From Anaerofilum hominis (GTDB lineage: Bacteria > Bacillota > Clostridia > Oscillospirales > Ruminococcaceae): 64,000 nt of DNA. Below the pieces are notes generated by a model. The model was not told where the DNA came from. It ran no database searches and saw only the letters and a program-made list of their open reading frames with translations. A program made the position numbers and the translations under genes. Shown here piece after piece: positions 19,948 to 29,191 of the stretch (position 1 is its first letter; every line of letters begins with the position of its first letter). The stretch lies in NCBI RefSeq assembly GCF_014287275.1, contig NZ_JACONZ010000003.1:186001-250000 (forward strand), written 5' to 3'.

Positions 19948-20805
19948 ATGAGCGGCGGCGCGTCGATGAAAGACATCAAGCTGCGGATCAAAAGCGTTGA
20001 GAGCACGATGCAGATCACCAAGGCCATGGAGCTGGTGGCTTCCTCCAAGCTGAACAAGGCAAAGCTGCGGGTCGAGCGCAGCCGGCCCTATTTCACTTTG
20101 CTGCATCAGACCCTGGCCGAGATCGCAGAGGCCAACACGGAGTTTTCCAGCGCCTATGTGCAGCGGCGCGAGGTGAAAAAGCGCTGTGTGGTGCTCATCG
20201 CCGGCGATCGCGGTCTGGCGGGGGGCTATAACTCAAACCTGTTCAAGCTGGCGGCGGAGAAGATGCAGGGCGCGCCCTGCTGCGCGCTGCCGGTGGGCAA
20301 AAAGGCGGTGGAGTTCTGCCGCCTGCACGGGGTGGAGGCGATCACCGGGGCTTTCAGCTTGGCCGAGGACGTGTCAGTCAGCGACTGTTTCGCCATGTCG
20401 CGGCTGCTGTGCGAGGGCTTTCTTGCCGGGGAATTTGACGAGCTGATGGTGTGTTATACCAACTTCGTCTCCATGCTCAGCCAGTCTCCGGCGGCGCTGG
20501 GGATGCTTCCGCTCTCGCCCAAAATGCGCCGGCGGGGCTCGGCCGCGCCGCGCCAGCTGGTGCTGTATGAGCCCGGCAGCGAGGCGGTTTACGACGCCAT
20601 CGTGCCCGGCTACCTCGCGGGCATGCTGTGGGGGGCGCTCTGCGAGTCGTTTGCGTCCGAGGTGGCGGCGCGGCGCATGGCGATGGATGCGGCCAGCAAG
20701 AACGCGGCCGAGATGATCGAGGACCTGAACCTGCGCTATAACCGCGCGCGGCAGGGCGCGATCACCCAGGAGATCACCGAGATCGTGGCCGGCGCCGAGG
20801 AATGA
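19948..20805 (+). CDS. atpG: ATP synthase F1 subunit gamma
   Basis: A 285-residue central-stalk protein. The N-terminal coiled coil MKDIKLRIKSVESTMQITKA and the C-terminal coiled coil NLRYNRARQGAITQEITEIV are diagnostic. Start ATG 19948 with GGGGGCGAGG upstream; the inner ATG (residue 7) is an alternative. Confidence 0.95.
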   Translation: MSGGASMKDIKLRIKSVESTMQITKAMELVASSKLNKAKLRVERSRPYFTLLHQTLAEIAEANTEFSSAYVQRREVKKRCVVLIAGDRGLAGGYNSNLFKLAAEKMQGAPCCALPVGKKAVEFCRLHGVEAITGAFSLAEDVSVSDCFAMSRLLCEGFLAGEFDELMVCYTNFVSMLSQSPAALGMLPLSPKMRRRGSAAPRQLVLYEPGSEAVYDAIVPGYLAGMLWGALCESFASEVAARRMAMDAASKNAAEMIEDLNLRYNRARQGAITQEITEIVAGAEE

Positions 20806-20844
20806 GCGGGTCCGATAAAGAACAAATGGGATAAAATTTCGTAA

Positions 20845-22290
<1,446 letters not shown>

Positions 22291-22330
22291 GCCGCGCCCC
22301 ACGGGGCGCGCAGGGGGAAGGAGGGCCTGT

Positions 22331-22744
22331 GTGGAACAGTTTTCACTGCAGATCGTGACGCCGGACGGGGTCAGCTTTTCCGGCGGGGCCGAGCGCCTGG
22401 TCGTGCGCACCATTGAGGGCGACGTCTGTATTTTGGCAAACCATGTGCAGTATCTGACCGCCCTGGGCACCGGCACCGCCCGGGTGACGGTGGACGGAGA
22501 GACCCGCCGCGCCGCCTGTGCAGGCGGGATGCTGGCGGTGACCCGGGACAGCGGAGGAAAGTCCAGCGTGCGGCTGGCCGCCACGACGTTTGAGTGGGCC
22601 GAGGACATCGACGCCGCCCGCGCCCAGCGCGCCAAAGAGCGCGCGGAAGAACTGCTGCAGCACGCCCACGACCGCCACGAGCAGTCGGTGGCCCAGGCGC
22701 GGCTGAACCGCGCCCTCACCCGTCTGGGTGCTGCCGGGAAATAA
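22331..22744 (+). CDS. atpC: ATP synthase F1 subunit epsilon
   Basis: A 137-residue protein: beta sandwich starting VEQFSLQIVTPDG and a C-terminal helical hairpin rich in Ala, Glu and Arg, which brakes ATP hydrolysis in this family. The start is GTG 22331 with GAAGGAGGG five bases upstream. It closes the operon; a terminator follows. Confidence 0.93.
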   Translation: MEQFSLQIVTPDGVSFSGGAERLVVRTIEGDVCILANHVQYLTALGTGTARVTVDGETRRAACAGGMLAVTRDSGGKSSVRLAATTFEWAEDIDAARAQRAKERAEELLQHAHDRHEQSVAQARLNRALTRLGAAGK

Positions 22745-22770
22745 GCTGCCGGCGCCATCACACAAAAAAA

Positions 22771-22826
22771 GACAGCGGGATCTGTCCCGGCCCTGTGCGG
22801 CCGGCGGCACATCCCGCTGTTTTCTT
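22771..22826 (+). terminator. Terminator of the ATP synthase operon
   Basis: ACAGCGGGAT (22772-22781) pairs with ATCCCGCTGT (22811-22820), closed by a second GC-rich inner stem, then TTTTCTT. Confidence 0.85.
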
Positions 22827-23187
22827 GTACAAAAAACCGCTTGCTCATGGCGGGCGGTCCAAAAGAGACCGCATGGCGATCGTGCAGACAGGGAAACTCC
22901 CGCCGCAAAAATAGAAACGGGGGATCCGCCTCTTGTCGGATGACCTGAACAGCTGACCGCATAGGGGATCGAGAATTCCGGTGCCGGGGAGGCTGTGCAG
23001 ATACAGCGGGAAAAAGCAAAAAAGATAGAACTGCATAAGACACCGGCAGGAAGAAGAACAAGCCGGTAAACAGCGGACAATGGAAAATTTTCAATAAGCC
23101 CGTCTGCAGGCAGCCGGCGGCTGATCCCCCGCGGCCGGCAGGCCGCGCGAATGCGGGGGCACGCATGGGTGCGCGGGAGACGCGCGC

Positions 23188-23288
23188 GCCGGTATCTCAG
23201 GGCCTCGCCCGCTGGTCAACAGAGCAGCAGGCGGCCGGAGCAGGGGCCGGGATGCCGGTATCTCAAGGCCTCATCCGCCGATCAACAG
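23188..23288. repeat. 35-base direct repeat, two copies
   Basis: Copies at 23188-23222 and 23254-23288 match at 30 of 35 positions, beginning GCCGGTATCTCA and ending TCAACAG; start-to-start distance 66. The second copy runs into the hairpin. Confidence 0.7.
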
Positions 23289-23315
23289 CCCCCCGGCTCT
23301 TGCCGGGGGCTGTTG
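23283..23315 (-). terminator. Hairpin after the beta-propeller genes
   Basis: CAACAGCCCCC...GGC pairs with GCCGGGGGCTGTTG around a TCTT loop. It is 23 bases beyond the stop at 23338 on the minus strand. No T run follows, so termination efficiency is doubtful. Confidence 0.5.
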
Positions 23316-23337
23316 AGGACAAACAGGGGAAAGGCGC

Positions 23338-24261
23338 TCAGAGCGGCACCCAGGGCAGAGAGAGGGGCAGGGCTTTCCAGTTGTCGGCGGCCCGGACCGC
23401 GTCCGCGTCCAGCCAGGCCCAGCTGTCGCCGCCGTCGCGGCTGCGCAGGCAGTACGCGTCGGGAAAAGCGTCGGGCGCAGCGGGGCTGCCGGCAGAAAAG
23501 CCGACCACCGTGTCGCCCCCCTCCACCCAGATGCAGCAGGGGACAAGGTCCTGCCGGGGCAGGGCGGAGAGGTCGAGCCGAAGCGGCTCCCAGCTCTGGC
23601 CGCCGTCCCGGGTGCGCAGCAGCTCCCGCTTCCCGTCGATGGAGACCGAGGCAAAGCCGACCCGGTCGTTTAAAAAGCGCAGCTGCCGCGCGTCGCCGTC
23701 GCCGAGCTCGATTTGGCCGCGCGGCCGCCAGTCCGCGCCTCCGTTCCGCGTCTGATACACGCGCAGGGTCCTGCGGGGCGCGTCTGCGGGCCCCGCCGTC
23801 TCGATCAGGCTCAAAAACGCGGTCTGGTCGCTGAACGGCTCATAGGAGACGACGCGCGTCAGCGCGCCGCCCCGCAGCAGCCCGGAAAAATCACAGCGCG
23901 AGAAATACCAGCGGATGTCGTCCGTCGTGCGCGCAAAGAGCAGGCCGGCGCCGGGCGCGTCGGGGTCCCTGCAGGCCACGTCCCAGCGGCTTTCGTCCGG
24001 CAGATAGCTGCCGGTCAACGCCCGGGGCCCGCCGGTGCCGGCGGCGCGGACGAGAAGTTCCGGCAAAAAGGGAAGATAGAACTCGGACCCATTCTGCAGA
24101 CCACGGGCCGTCAGCTGCGTCTGGCCGTCCGGCTCCTGTATGCTGAACGCCCACTCCCGCCGCGGCCAATCCGGCGCGGTCGGGGCCACCGCGTCCCCGG
24201 TGGGCACAAAGCCGGGCAGCGGGGTCCAGGAAGCCCCGTTGATCTGGTATAAAGTGGTCAC
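23338..24261 (-). CDS. Asp-box (BNR) beta-propeller protein, paralogous to the M56 sensor domain
   Basis: A 307-residue frame without signal peptide, starting at a GTG (24261) behind GGGAGA. It aligns along its whole length with the C-terminal domain of the preceding M56 gene: WPRREWAFSI against WPIREWAYAS, then Asp boxes TRNGGADW, TRDGGQSW and SRDGGDSW, and DLVPCCIWVEGGD against VFTPCCLAVHGSD. Asp-box propellers bind glycans or proteins. Its frame is open back past the M56 stop, so it may once have been the second propeller of one longer protein; see the finding on the amber codon. Independent translation, readthrough or decay are all possible. Confidence 0.65.
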   Translation of the reverse strand: MTTLYQINGASWTPLPGFVPTGDAVAPTAPDWPRREWAFSIQEPDGQTQLTARGLQNGSEFYLPFLPELLVRAAGTGGPRALTGSYLPDESRWDVACRDPDAPGAGLLFARTTDDIRWYFSRCDFSGLLRGGALTRVVSYEPFSDQTAFLSLIETAGPADAPRRTLRVYQTRNGGADWRPRGQIELGDGDARQLRFLNDRVGFASVSIDGKRELLRTRDGGQSWEPLRLDLSALPRQDLVPCCIWVEGGDTVVGFSAGSPAAPDAFPDAYCLRSRDGGDSWAWLDADAVRAADNWKALPLSLPWVPL

Positions 24262-24295
24262 AGCCGGATTCTCCCGTCCCGCGCACCCGCCAGGA

Positions 24296-26245
24296 CTAGG
24301 TCTCGCCGTAGTCGCGGGAGAGGAGCTGTACCTCGTCGTTGCGGCCGGATCTCAGCGTATAGCCGACAAGAAAATCGCTGCCGTGGACCGCGAGGCAGCA
24401 GGGGGTAAAGACAGGGGAGGCGAGCGGCAGTTCCCTGAGGGCGGGCCAGAGATCCAGCTTTTCCCAGGTCCGGCCGCCGTCCACCGTGCGGTAGACCTCC
24501 CGCGTCTTGTCGCAGCTGAGGTCGATCGCGGTGGCAAAGCCCACCTCCGGGTTGACAAAGCGCAGGTGGCGCACGTCGCCCAGTGTGCCGGGGAACAGCT
24601 CTCTGCGCAGCGTCCAGCTTTGGCCGCCGTCCGCGCTGTGGAACAGCAGCAGGGATCTGCCGTCCCCGTCCCGGACCCGCGCGCTCAAAAAGGTGGTCTG
24701 CGCGTTGAGCTGTTCATAGTTGACCAGAGAATCGAACTCAAGGCCGCCGAGCAGCGGGGCAAAGTCATACTCGCTCTGCTCCCAGCTCAGCCCGTTGTCA
24801 TCGGAGCGGTAAAAATACACCAGGCTGCCACGCCCCTCCCGGTCGAGTCCTGCCAGGAGCCAATGGCCGCCGGAGGGGGAATAGACGCCGCTCAGGGTCT
24901 GATATCCCATCGCGCTCGGGTGGGGAAAATCGATCTCGGGGGGCAGATGGAAATCTCCCGTAGAAGCGGAAAACAGGACCGACTGGACGCCTGAGATCGA
25001 GGCATACGCCCACTCGCGGATCGGCCAGGCGACCTCCCCCTGGGTGGCTCCGTGATCGGGCTTGGGCATCGCCGCGGCGGCGGGCGACAGCGACGGCAGG
25101 CTGGAGGCGGCGGGCGCCGTGCAGGCCACAAGGGCGCTGCCGGCCGTGACCGCCGCCAGCAGCAGCGCCGCCGCGGCCCTGCCCCGGCGCTTGGCCCGCC
25201 GGTCAAAGAGGTGGGCCAGCCGCACCCTGACCTCCCGCTTGCCGCGGGCAAAGCGGGCGCCCGGCGCCGGCGCGTCCCCCTGTGCGCAGGGCAAAGCGGC
25301 CAGCAGCGCGTCGCAATAGCGGTTTCGATAGGCCGCATCCCGCCCGGCGACCACCGCTTCGTCGCAGGCCAGTTCGATATCCCGCTGGGCCCGGCGCAGC
25401 AGCAGCCAGACGGCGGGGTTGGGCCAGTGCAGCGTATTCGCCGCCAGCAGCAGCATCTTTTTGGGGATATCCCGCCGCCGCAGATGCATCAGCTCATGGG
25501 CCAGCATCAGCGGCAGGCCGGCGTCGGCAGCCGTGCCCTCGGGCAGCAGCAGCACCGGGCGCAGCACCCCCGCCGTCAGCGGCCCGGCAAGGCCGGGGGC
25601 TTCCAGCAGCCGCGGGGCCCGCCGCCCCAGTCCGGCGGCCGAGAGGCGGAACGCCTGCAGGACGCGGGGGTCTGTCACCGGGCGGGCCCGGCGCAGCGCG
25701 CGGCGGAGAAAAAACAGATAAGCGCCCAGCCGCCAGAGCCCGAGCACCACAGCGCCCGCGGCCCATACCGCCCCGCAGAGGGCCAGCGGTGAAAGCGGGG
25801 AGGGCGGCAGCGGCCGGGGAGCTTCCGGGCCGGGGAGCTGGACGGCGGCGCCGGTCTTTGGGGCTGCGGCAGTTTGCGGGATGTGGGAAAGAGCGTCCTG
25901 CGGCGGCTCTGCCTGCGGCGCGCTTTCCCGCCCCGCGGCGGGCGGGGAGACGGGGGCCGCTTCACCCTGCGCCCGCTCATCGCTGGACATGGCCCCGGCG
26001 GCGTCCGCGCCCGAAAAGGCGGCCAGCGGCTCGACCGCAGCGCCGGGCAGCTCCAGGCGCAGCGGGGCCCGGGCGGGCACCGACGGCAGCGGCAGCAGCA
26101 ACAGCACTGCCAGCGCTATCCAGACCCGGCAGCGCCAGCGGGCCGTATAGCGACGGTCCAACAGGGGAAAGGCCAACAGCAGCCCCGCTGCGGCCAGCGA
26201 CGCCAGCAGCCCGGTTTTCCAATAGGAGAGAAGCAGCGGCATCAT
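24296..26245 (-). CDS. M56 (BlaR1-type) membrane metalloprotease with Asp-box beta-propeller sensor
   Basis: A 649-residue membrane protein. Helices at about residues 10-28, 40-55, 155-180 and 356-376. The zinc protease has HELMH at 250-254 and the third ligand Glu291 in DIELACDEAVV. After the last helix an outside domain (about 390-649) carries Asp boxes SDDNGLSW, SADGGQSW, TVDGGRTW and a cut SRDYGET. In BlaR1/MecR1 the outside domain is a penicillin-binding sensor; here it is a propeller, so the ligand should differ. The start overlaps the BlaI stop (TGATG). By family logic, ligand binding would activate proteolysis that removes the BlaI repressor. Confidence 0.88.
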   Translation of the reverse strand: MMPLLLSYWKTGLLASLAAAGLLLAFPLLDRRYTARWRCRVWIALAVLLLLPLPSVPARAPLRLELPGAAVEPLAAFSGADAAGAMSSDERAQGEAAPVSPPAAGRESAPQAEPPQDALSHIPQTAAAPKTGAAVQLPGPEAPRPLPPSPLSPLALCGAVWAAGAVVLGLWRLGAYLFFLRRALRRARPVTDPRVLQAFRLSAAGLGRRAPRLLEAPGLAGPLTAGVLRPVLLLPEGTAADAGLPLMLAHELMHLRRRDIPKKMLLLAANTLHWPNPAVWLLLRRAQRDIELACDEAVVAGRDAAYRNRYCDALLAALPCAQGDAPAPGARFARGKREVRVRLAHLFDRRAKRRGRAAAALLLAAVTAGSALVACTAPAASSLPSLSPAAAAMPKPDHGATQGEVAWPIREWAYASISGVQSVLFSASTGDFHLPPEIDFPHPSAMGYQTLSGVYSPSGGHWLLAGLDREGRGSLVYFYRSDDNGLSWEQSEYDFAPLLGGLEFDSLVNYEQLNAQTTFLSARVRDGDGRSLLLFHSADGGQSWTLRRELFPGTLGDVRHLRFVNPEVGFATAIDLSCDKTREVYRTVDGGRTWEKLDLWPALRELPLASPVFTPCCLAVHGSDFLVGYTLRSGRNDEVQLLSRDYGET

Positions 26246-26631
26246 CACGGATCCCCCCGTTTCAGCGTCTCCAGATAGGCGGCGAGCTCGTCGACCTCCT
26301 CCCGGCTCAGCGCGTCGCACTCGTGCAGGGCGGCCACCAGGTTTTTGGCGCTGCCCGCGAACATCCGCCCCAGCGCGGAGCGGCCCTCTACCGCGAGATA
26401 GGTCTCCCGCGGCACGGCGGGCGCATAGAGGTAGCCGCGGCCCTGCCGCTGCCGGGTCAAAAAGCCCTTGCCCTCCAGCCGGGAGAGCAGCCCCAGCACG
26501 GTGGTGGCGGCCCAGTTCCGGCCGCGCAGGGCCGTGTCCAGCTCCGGCCGGGTCAGGGGACGGCCCGCGTCCCACAAAGCTTTCATCACCTCCAGCTCTG
26601 CGTCCGGCAGGCGTTTGAGCGCAGTCTGCAT
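26245..26631 (-). CDS. BlaI/MecI-family repressor
   Basis: A 128-residue winged-helix protein: LPDAELEVMKALWDAGRP at the N-terminus, DNA-recognition part NWAATTVLGLLSRLEGKGFL, then a helical dimerisation tail. This is full length for the family. It is the first gene of the pair with the M56 protease and should repress its own promoter at 26669-26697, where a TACA-N2-TGTC element lies. Confidence 0.93.
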   Translation of the reverse strand: MQTALKRLPDAELEVMKALWDAGRPLTRPELDTALRGRNWAATTVLGLLSRLEGKGFLTRQRQGRGYLYAPAVPRETYLAVEGRSALGRMFAGSAKNLVAALHECDALSREEVDELAAYLETLKRGDP

Positions 26632-26668
26632 CTTCTCACCTCATTCCACAAACGTAAAACTTAATTAG

Positions 26669-26697
26669 ATACTACATTTGTCGAATATTTGTGTCAA
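26669..26697 (-). promoter_or_regulatory. Promoter and BlaI-type operator of the blaI-M56 operon
   Basis: On the minus strand TTGACA (26697-26692), 17-base spacer, TAGTAT (26674-26669). Overlapping spacer and -10 is TACA-TT-TGTC (26673-26682), one base from the TACA-N2-TGTA core of BlaI/MecI operators. Confidence 0.7.
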
Positions 26698-26811
26698 TTG
26701 GAAATTCAGACAAAAAAATCCAGTATTTTTTGGCACGCTTTCCAAGATTGAAGCGCGAGGCTGGCTTCCGGCGGCGGGGATGTTAAAATAGATACCGGAG
26801 GGGGAGAAGGT

Positions 26812-27759
26812 ATGGAAAATCTGATTTACAGCCTCAACGCCTCGCTGCCCATTTTTCTGGTGATGGCGGCGGGGTGGGGGTTCAAGCGGATCGGACTTTT
26901 AAACGAGAGCTTTGCCGGGGGCGCGGACAAGCTGGTCTTTCGGGTGACGGTGCCGCTGCTGCTTTTTAATCAGATACGGGCCATCGATGTGTGGGAAAAC
27001 TTCGACTGGCGGTATCTGGGTTTTTGCATGGGGGCCACGGCGGCGGCGGTCTGCCTGCTCTGGCCGCTGTCGCATCTGCTCATCCGGGACAAGGCCTCGG
27101 TGGGGGCGTTCGTGCAGGCCTGCTACCGCAGCAGCGCGGCGATCCTGGGGGTCGCTTTCATCGAAAATGCTTACGGGCAGGCGGGCATGGCTTCCCTGAT
27201 GGTGCTGGGCAGCGTGCCGCTGTTCAACCTGTTTGCGGTGCTGATCCTCACGGTGGAGGGGGGCGCCCGCGGGCAGGAGCTGGGCCGCAGGGTCGCCGCC
27301 GCCGCCCGGGGGATCGCCACCAACCCCATGATCCTGGGCATCCTGGCCGGGCTGCTCGCCTCCCTGCTGCGGCTGCGGCTGCCGGTGGTGGTGGACAAGA
27401 CCTTTTCCAGTCTCGCGGGGCTCACCACCCCGCTGGCGCTGCTGGCGATCGGGATCGAGTTCAAGGGCAAAGAGGCGCTGGGCAAGCTGAAACTGACGGC
27501 GCTGGCCACGGTGATCAAGCTGCTGGCGCTGCCGGCGATCTTTTTGCCCATGGCCGCGGCGCTGGGCTTCCGGCAGGAGCTGCTGATGGGGCTGGTGGTG
27601 ATGCTGGGGTCCCCGGCCACCCCCATGGGCTATGTGATGGCCCGGGAAATGGGCGGCGACGAGGTCCTCGCCTCCAGCGCCATCATGCTGACCACCCTTT
27701 GCTCCGCGGTGACGCTGACTTTTTGGATCTTTCTGTTCCGGGCGCTGGGATATCTCTGA
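26812..27759 (+). CDS. AEC-family (auxin efflux carrier-like) transporter
   Basis: A 315-residue membrane protein with about ten helices and the AEC layout of two five-helix halves; family marks are the N-terminal LPIFLVMAAGWGFKRIGLL and the C-terminal GSPATPMGYVMAREMGGD. Bacterial members export or import small organic acids such as malate or malonate; substrate unknown. GGAGAAGG precedes ATG 26812. It is divergent from the blaI operon. Confidence 0.88.
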   Translation: MENLIYSLNASLPIFLVMAAGWGFKRIGLLNESFAGGADKLVFRVTVPLLLFNQIRAIDVWENFDWRYLGFCMGATAAAVCLLWPLSHLLIRDKASVGAFVQACYRSSAAILGVAFIENAYGQAGMASLMVLGSVPLFNLFAVLILTVEGGARGQELGRRVAAAARGIATNPMILGILAGLLASLLRLRLPVVVDKTFSSLAGLTTPLALLAIGIEFKGKEALGKLKLTALATVIKLLALPAIFLPMAAALGFRQELLMGLVVMLGSPATPMGYVMAREMGGDEVLASSAIMLTTLCSAVTLTFWIFLFRALGYL

Positions 27760-28298
27760 GCAGTGCGGCGGGGAGCGCGGCTCTCCGCCCCCGCGGGTCC
27801 GCGCCCAGCGGCGCGCTGTCCCGCCTGCCCGGTTCCCGTTCGCTGCCCGGCCGCTTGGTCTCTCGCTGTCGGGCCGCCCGGTTCCCGCCCGCGGTATGGC
27901 CGCTTGGTTCCTATTCGCTGTCCGCCTGTTCGGTTTCCGTTCGTCATCTCGCCGTGCGGTCTCCACTCGCTGTCGGGCGGCCCCGTTCTTACGCACCGCC
28001 CAACTGCCCGGTTTCTGCCCGCCGTCCGGCTGCGGGGTTCCCGCCCGTCGTCTCACCGCTTGATCTCCGGCCATCGCGGACGGCGGAACGCCGAAAAATA
28101 AAGATGCGTTCAGGACGGCGGACCCGCCCGGCAGCCCTGGTCTGGGGGCGCGGCAGGCGAAAGGCGGGGGCAAGGGCGCTGCCCGCAGCCGCTTTTGACC
28201 CGGATGGCTCAGCGAAAAACGGCGCGCCCCCGGCTGTGCGCTGCAGAATAAACGATCGGGAGCGCGGCGGCCCGCCGCGGGCCCGCAAGGAGGAAAAA
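27760..28298. other. Intergenic stretch dominated by a repeat array
   Basis: No gene supported on either strand. Most of it is the ~26-base degenerate repeat at about 27815-28080. The remainder up to the VOC gene is GC-rich and featureless. Confidence 0.5.
27815..28080. repeat. Degenerate tandem array, ~26-base unit, about ten copies
   Basis: Successive units follow roughly C-Y-G-C-Y-Y-GGTTYCC-G-YY-CGCTGTCSGGC with unit lengths of 23-27. Clear examples start near 27835, 27880, 27904, 27929 and 28013. Since the period is not a multiple of three, a coding repeat is unlikely. Confidence 0.6.
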
Positions 28299-28721
28299 AT
28301 GAAAGCATCGTCTCAGATCTCATTTCTCTATTTTCAGGACTTTGAATCGTCCTGCCGGTTTTTTGACGACTTTTTGGAGCTGGAGACCGTGATCGAAAAA
28401 CAGTGGTGCCGCGTCTGGCGGGTGTCGGAGAGCTCGTTTGTGGGGGCGGTGGATGCCGCGCAGCGCTGGCAGGAGTTTGCCGCGGCACAAAAAGGACATC
28501 TCATCAGCTTTAACCTGCCCGATCTGGACGCGGTGGAACAGATGCGGCAGAAAGCGCTGGCTGCGGGGTATGACGCAGGCCCGCTGCGGCGTCAGCCGCA
28601 GGGAGACCCGCAGGCGGTGGAGGGGCTGTGCTCTTTCTTTTTGAAAGGGCCGGAGGGGTACAGCTTTGAGTTCGAGTGCTTCACCGACAGCCCGCTGCGC
28701 GAGATCTTCTGCGGCCGGTGA
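28299..28721 (+). CDS. VOC-family (glyoxalase-like) protein
   Basis: A 140-residue protein beginning MKASSQISFLYFQDFESSCRF, with the second beta-alpha half ending GPEGYSFEFECF, the layout of a vicinal-oxygen-chelate domain. Start ATG 28299 has AAGGAGG five bases upstream. The closing Glu-x-Glu is a typical metal-ligand position, but other ligands are unclear, so activity is uncertain. Single gene. Confidence 0.78.
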   Translation: MKASSQISFLYFQDFESSCRFFDDFLELETVIEKQWCRVWRVSESSFVGAVDAAQRWQEFAAAQKGHLISFNLPDLDAVEQMRQKALAAGYDAGPLRRQPQGDPQAVEGLCSFFLKGPEGYSFEFECFTDSPLREIFCGR

Positions 28722-28780
28722 CTTTCTGCGGCGGTTTGAGGGGCTCTCTGCGCCCTGTATAAAAAACCGGACCGATCCAG

Positions 28781-29001
28781 GACGCAATAATATCTGCGGA
28801 CAGAAAATCGCAATGCTTCGAAAAACATATTTTGAAAAGCTTTCTCAGCGGGCATTGGCCGATCAGATGCAACTGCTTGGCATAGACTTGGATAAAAATG
28901 CGGTCCAGCGCATTGAATCCGGTCAGCGTTTTGTCACGGACATTGAGTTAAAAGCCTTTGCGAGCTTTTTTCAAGTATCGGCACAGACCCTGTTGGAATG
29001 A
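28781..29001 (+). pseudogene. XRE-type HTH regulator remnant lacking a normal start
   Basis: The recognisable part runs GQKIAMLRKTYFEKLSQRA, QLLGIDLDKNAVQRIESGQ and ELKAFASFFQVSAQTLLE: a full XRE helix-turn-helix with the family tail. Similarity begins about ten residues before the first ATG (28813), where no start codon or ribosome site is visible, and the usual LSQ-helix contains an odd TYFEKLSQRA. I read it as 5'-truncated, though initiation at 28813 would give a 62-residue peptide. Confidence 0.6.
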
Positions 29002-29084
29002 CCGCCGCACGCGGGGCGCGCCGCAGACAAAGCGCCCTGCGTCGATTTTCGGCCCCGCCTCGCAGGGAGGGCCGCATTTGCAAA

Positions 29085-29133
29085 AACAAAGGGAGGACCC
29101 CGGCCGTTTTCAGGCCGGGGTCCTCCCTTTGTT
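29085..29133 (-). terminator. Perfect 21-base hairpin terminator
   Basis: Arms 29085-29105 and 29113-29133 are perfectly complementary around a 7-base loop. The minus-strand reading continues TTTTTG, so it ends the symporter operon; it may also block plus-strand readthrough. Confidence 0.8.
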
Positions 29134-29191
29134 GAGACTTTTTACGCAGGCAAAACGGACAGCAGGTTAAAAACAGGAGGTCTGCGCGCCG

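Larger units (their letters stand above)
22827..23337. other. Intergenic stretch with a direct repeat and hairpin, no gene
   Basis: No gene with a ribosome site is visible. The right half holds the 35-base direct repeat at 23188/23254 and a hairpin at 23283-23315 that directly follows the end of the minus-strand propeller gene. Confidence 0.5.

Noticed and set aside
23891..24286. Continuation of the M56 frame beyond the amber codon as the true protein
   Set aside because: The in-frame continuation has no Asp boxes; propeller similarity is in the +1 frame from about 24261.
27815..28080. CRISPR array
   Set aside because: Units are adjacent without spacers, vary at many positions and no cas genes are present.
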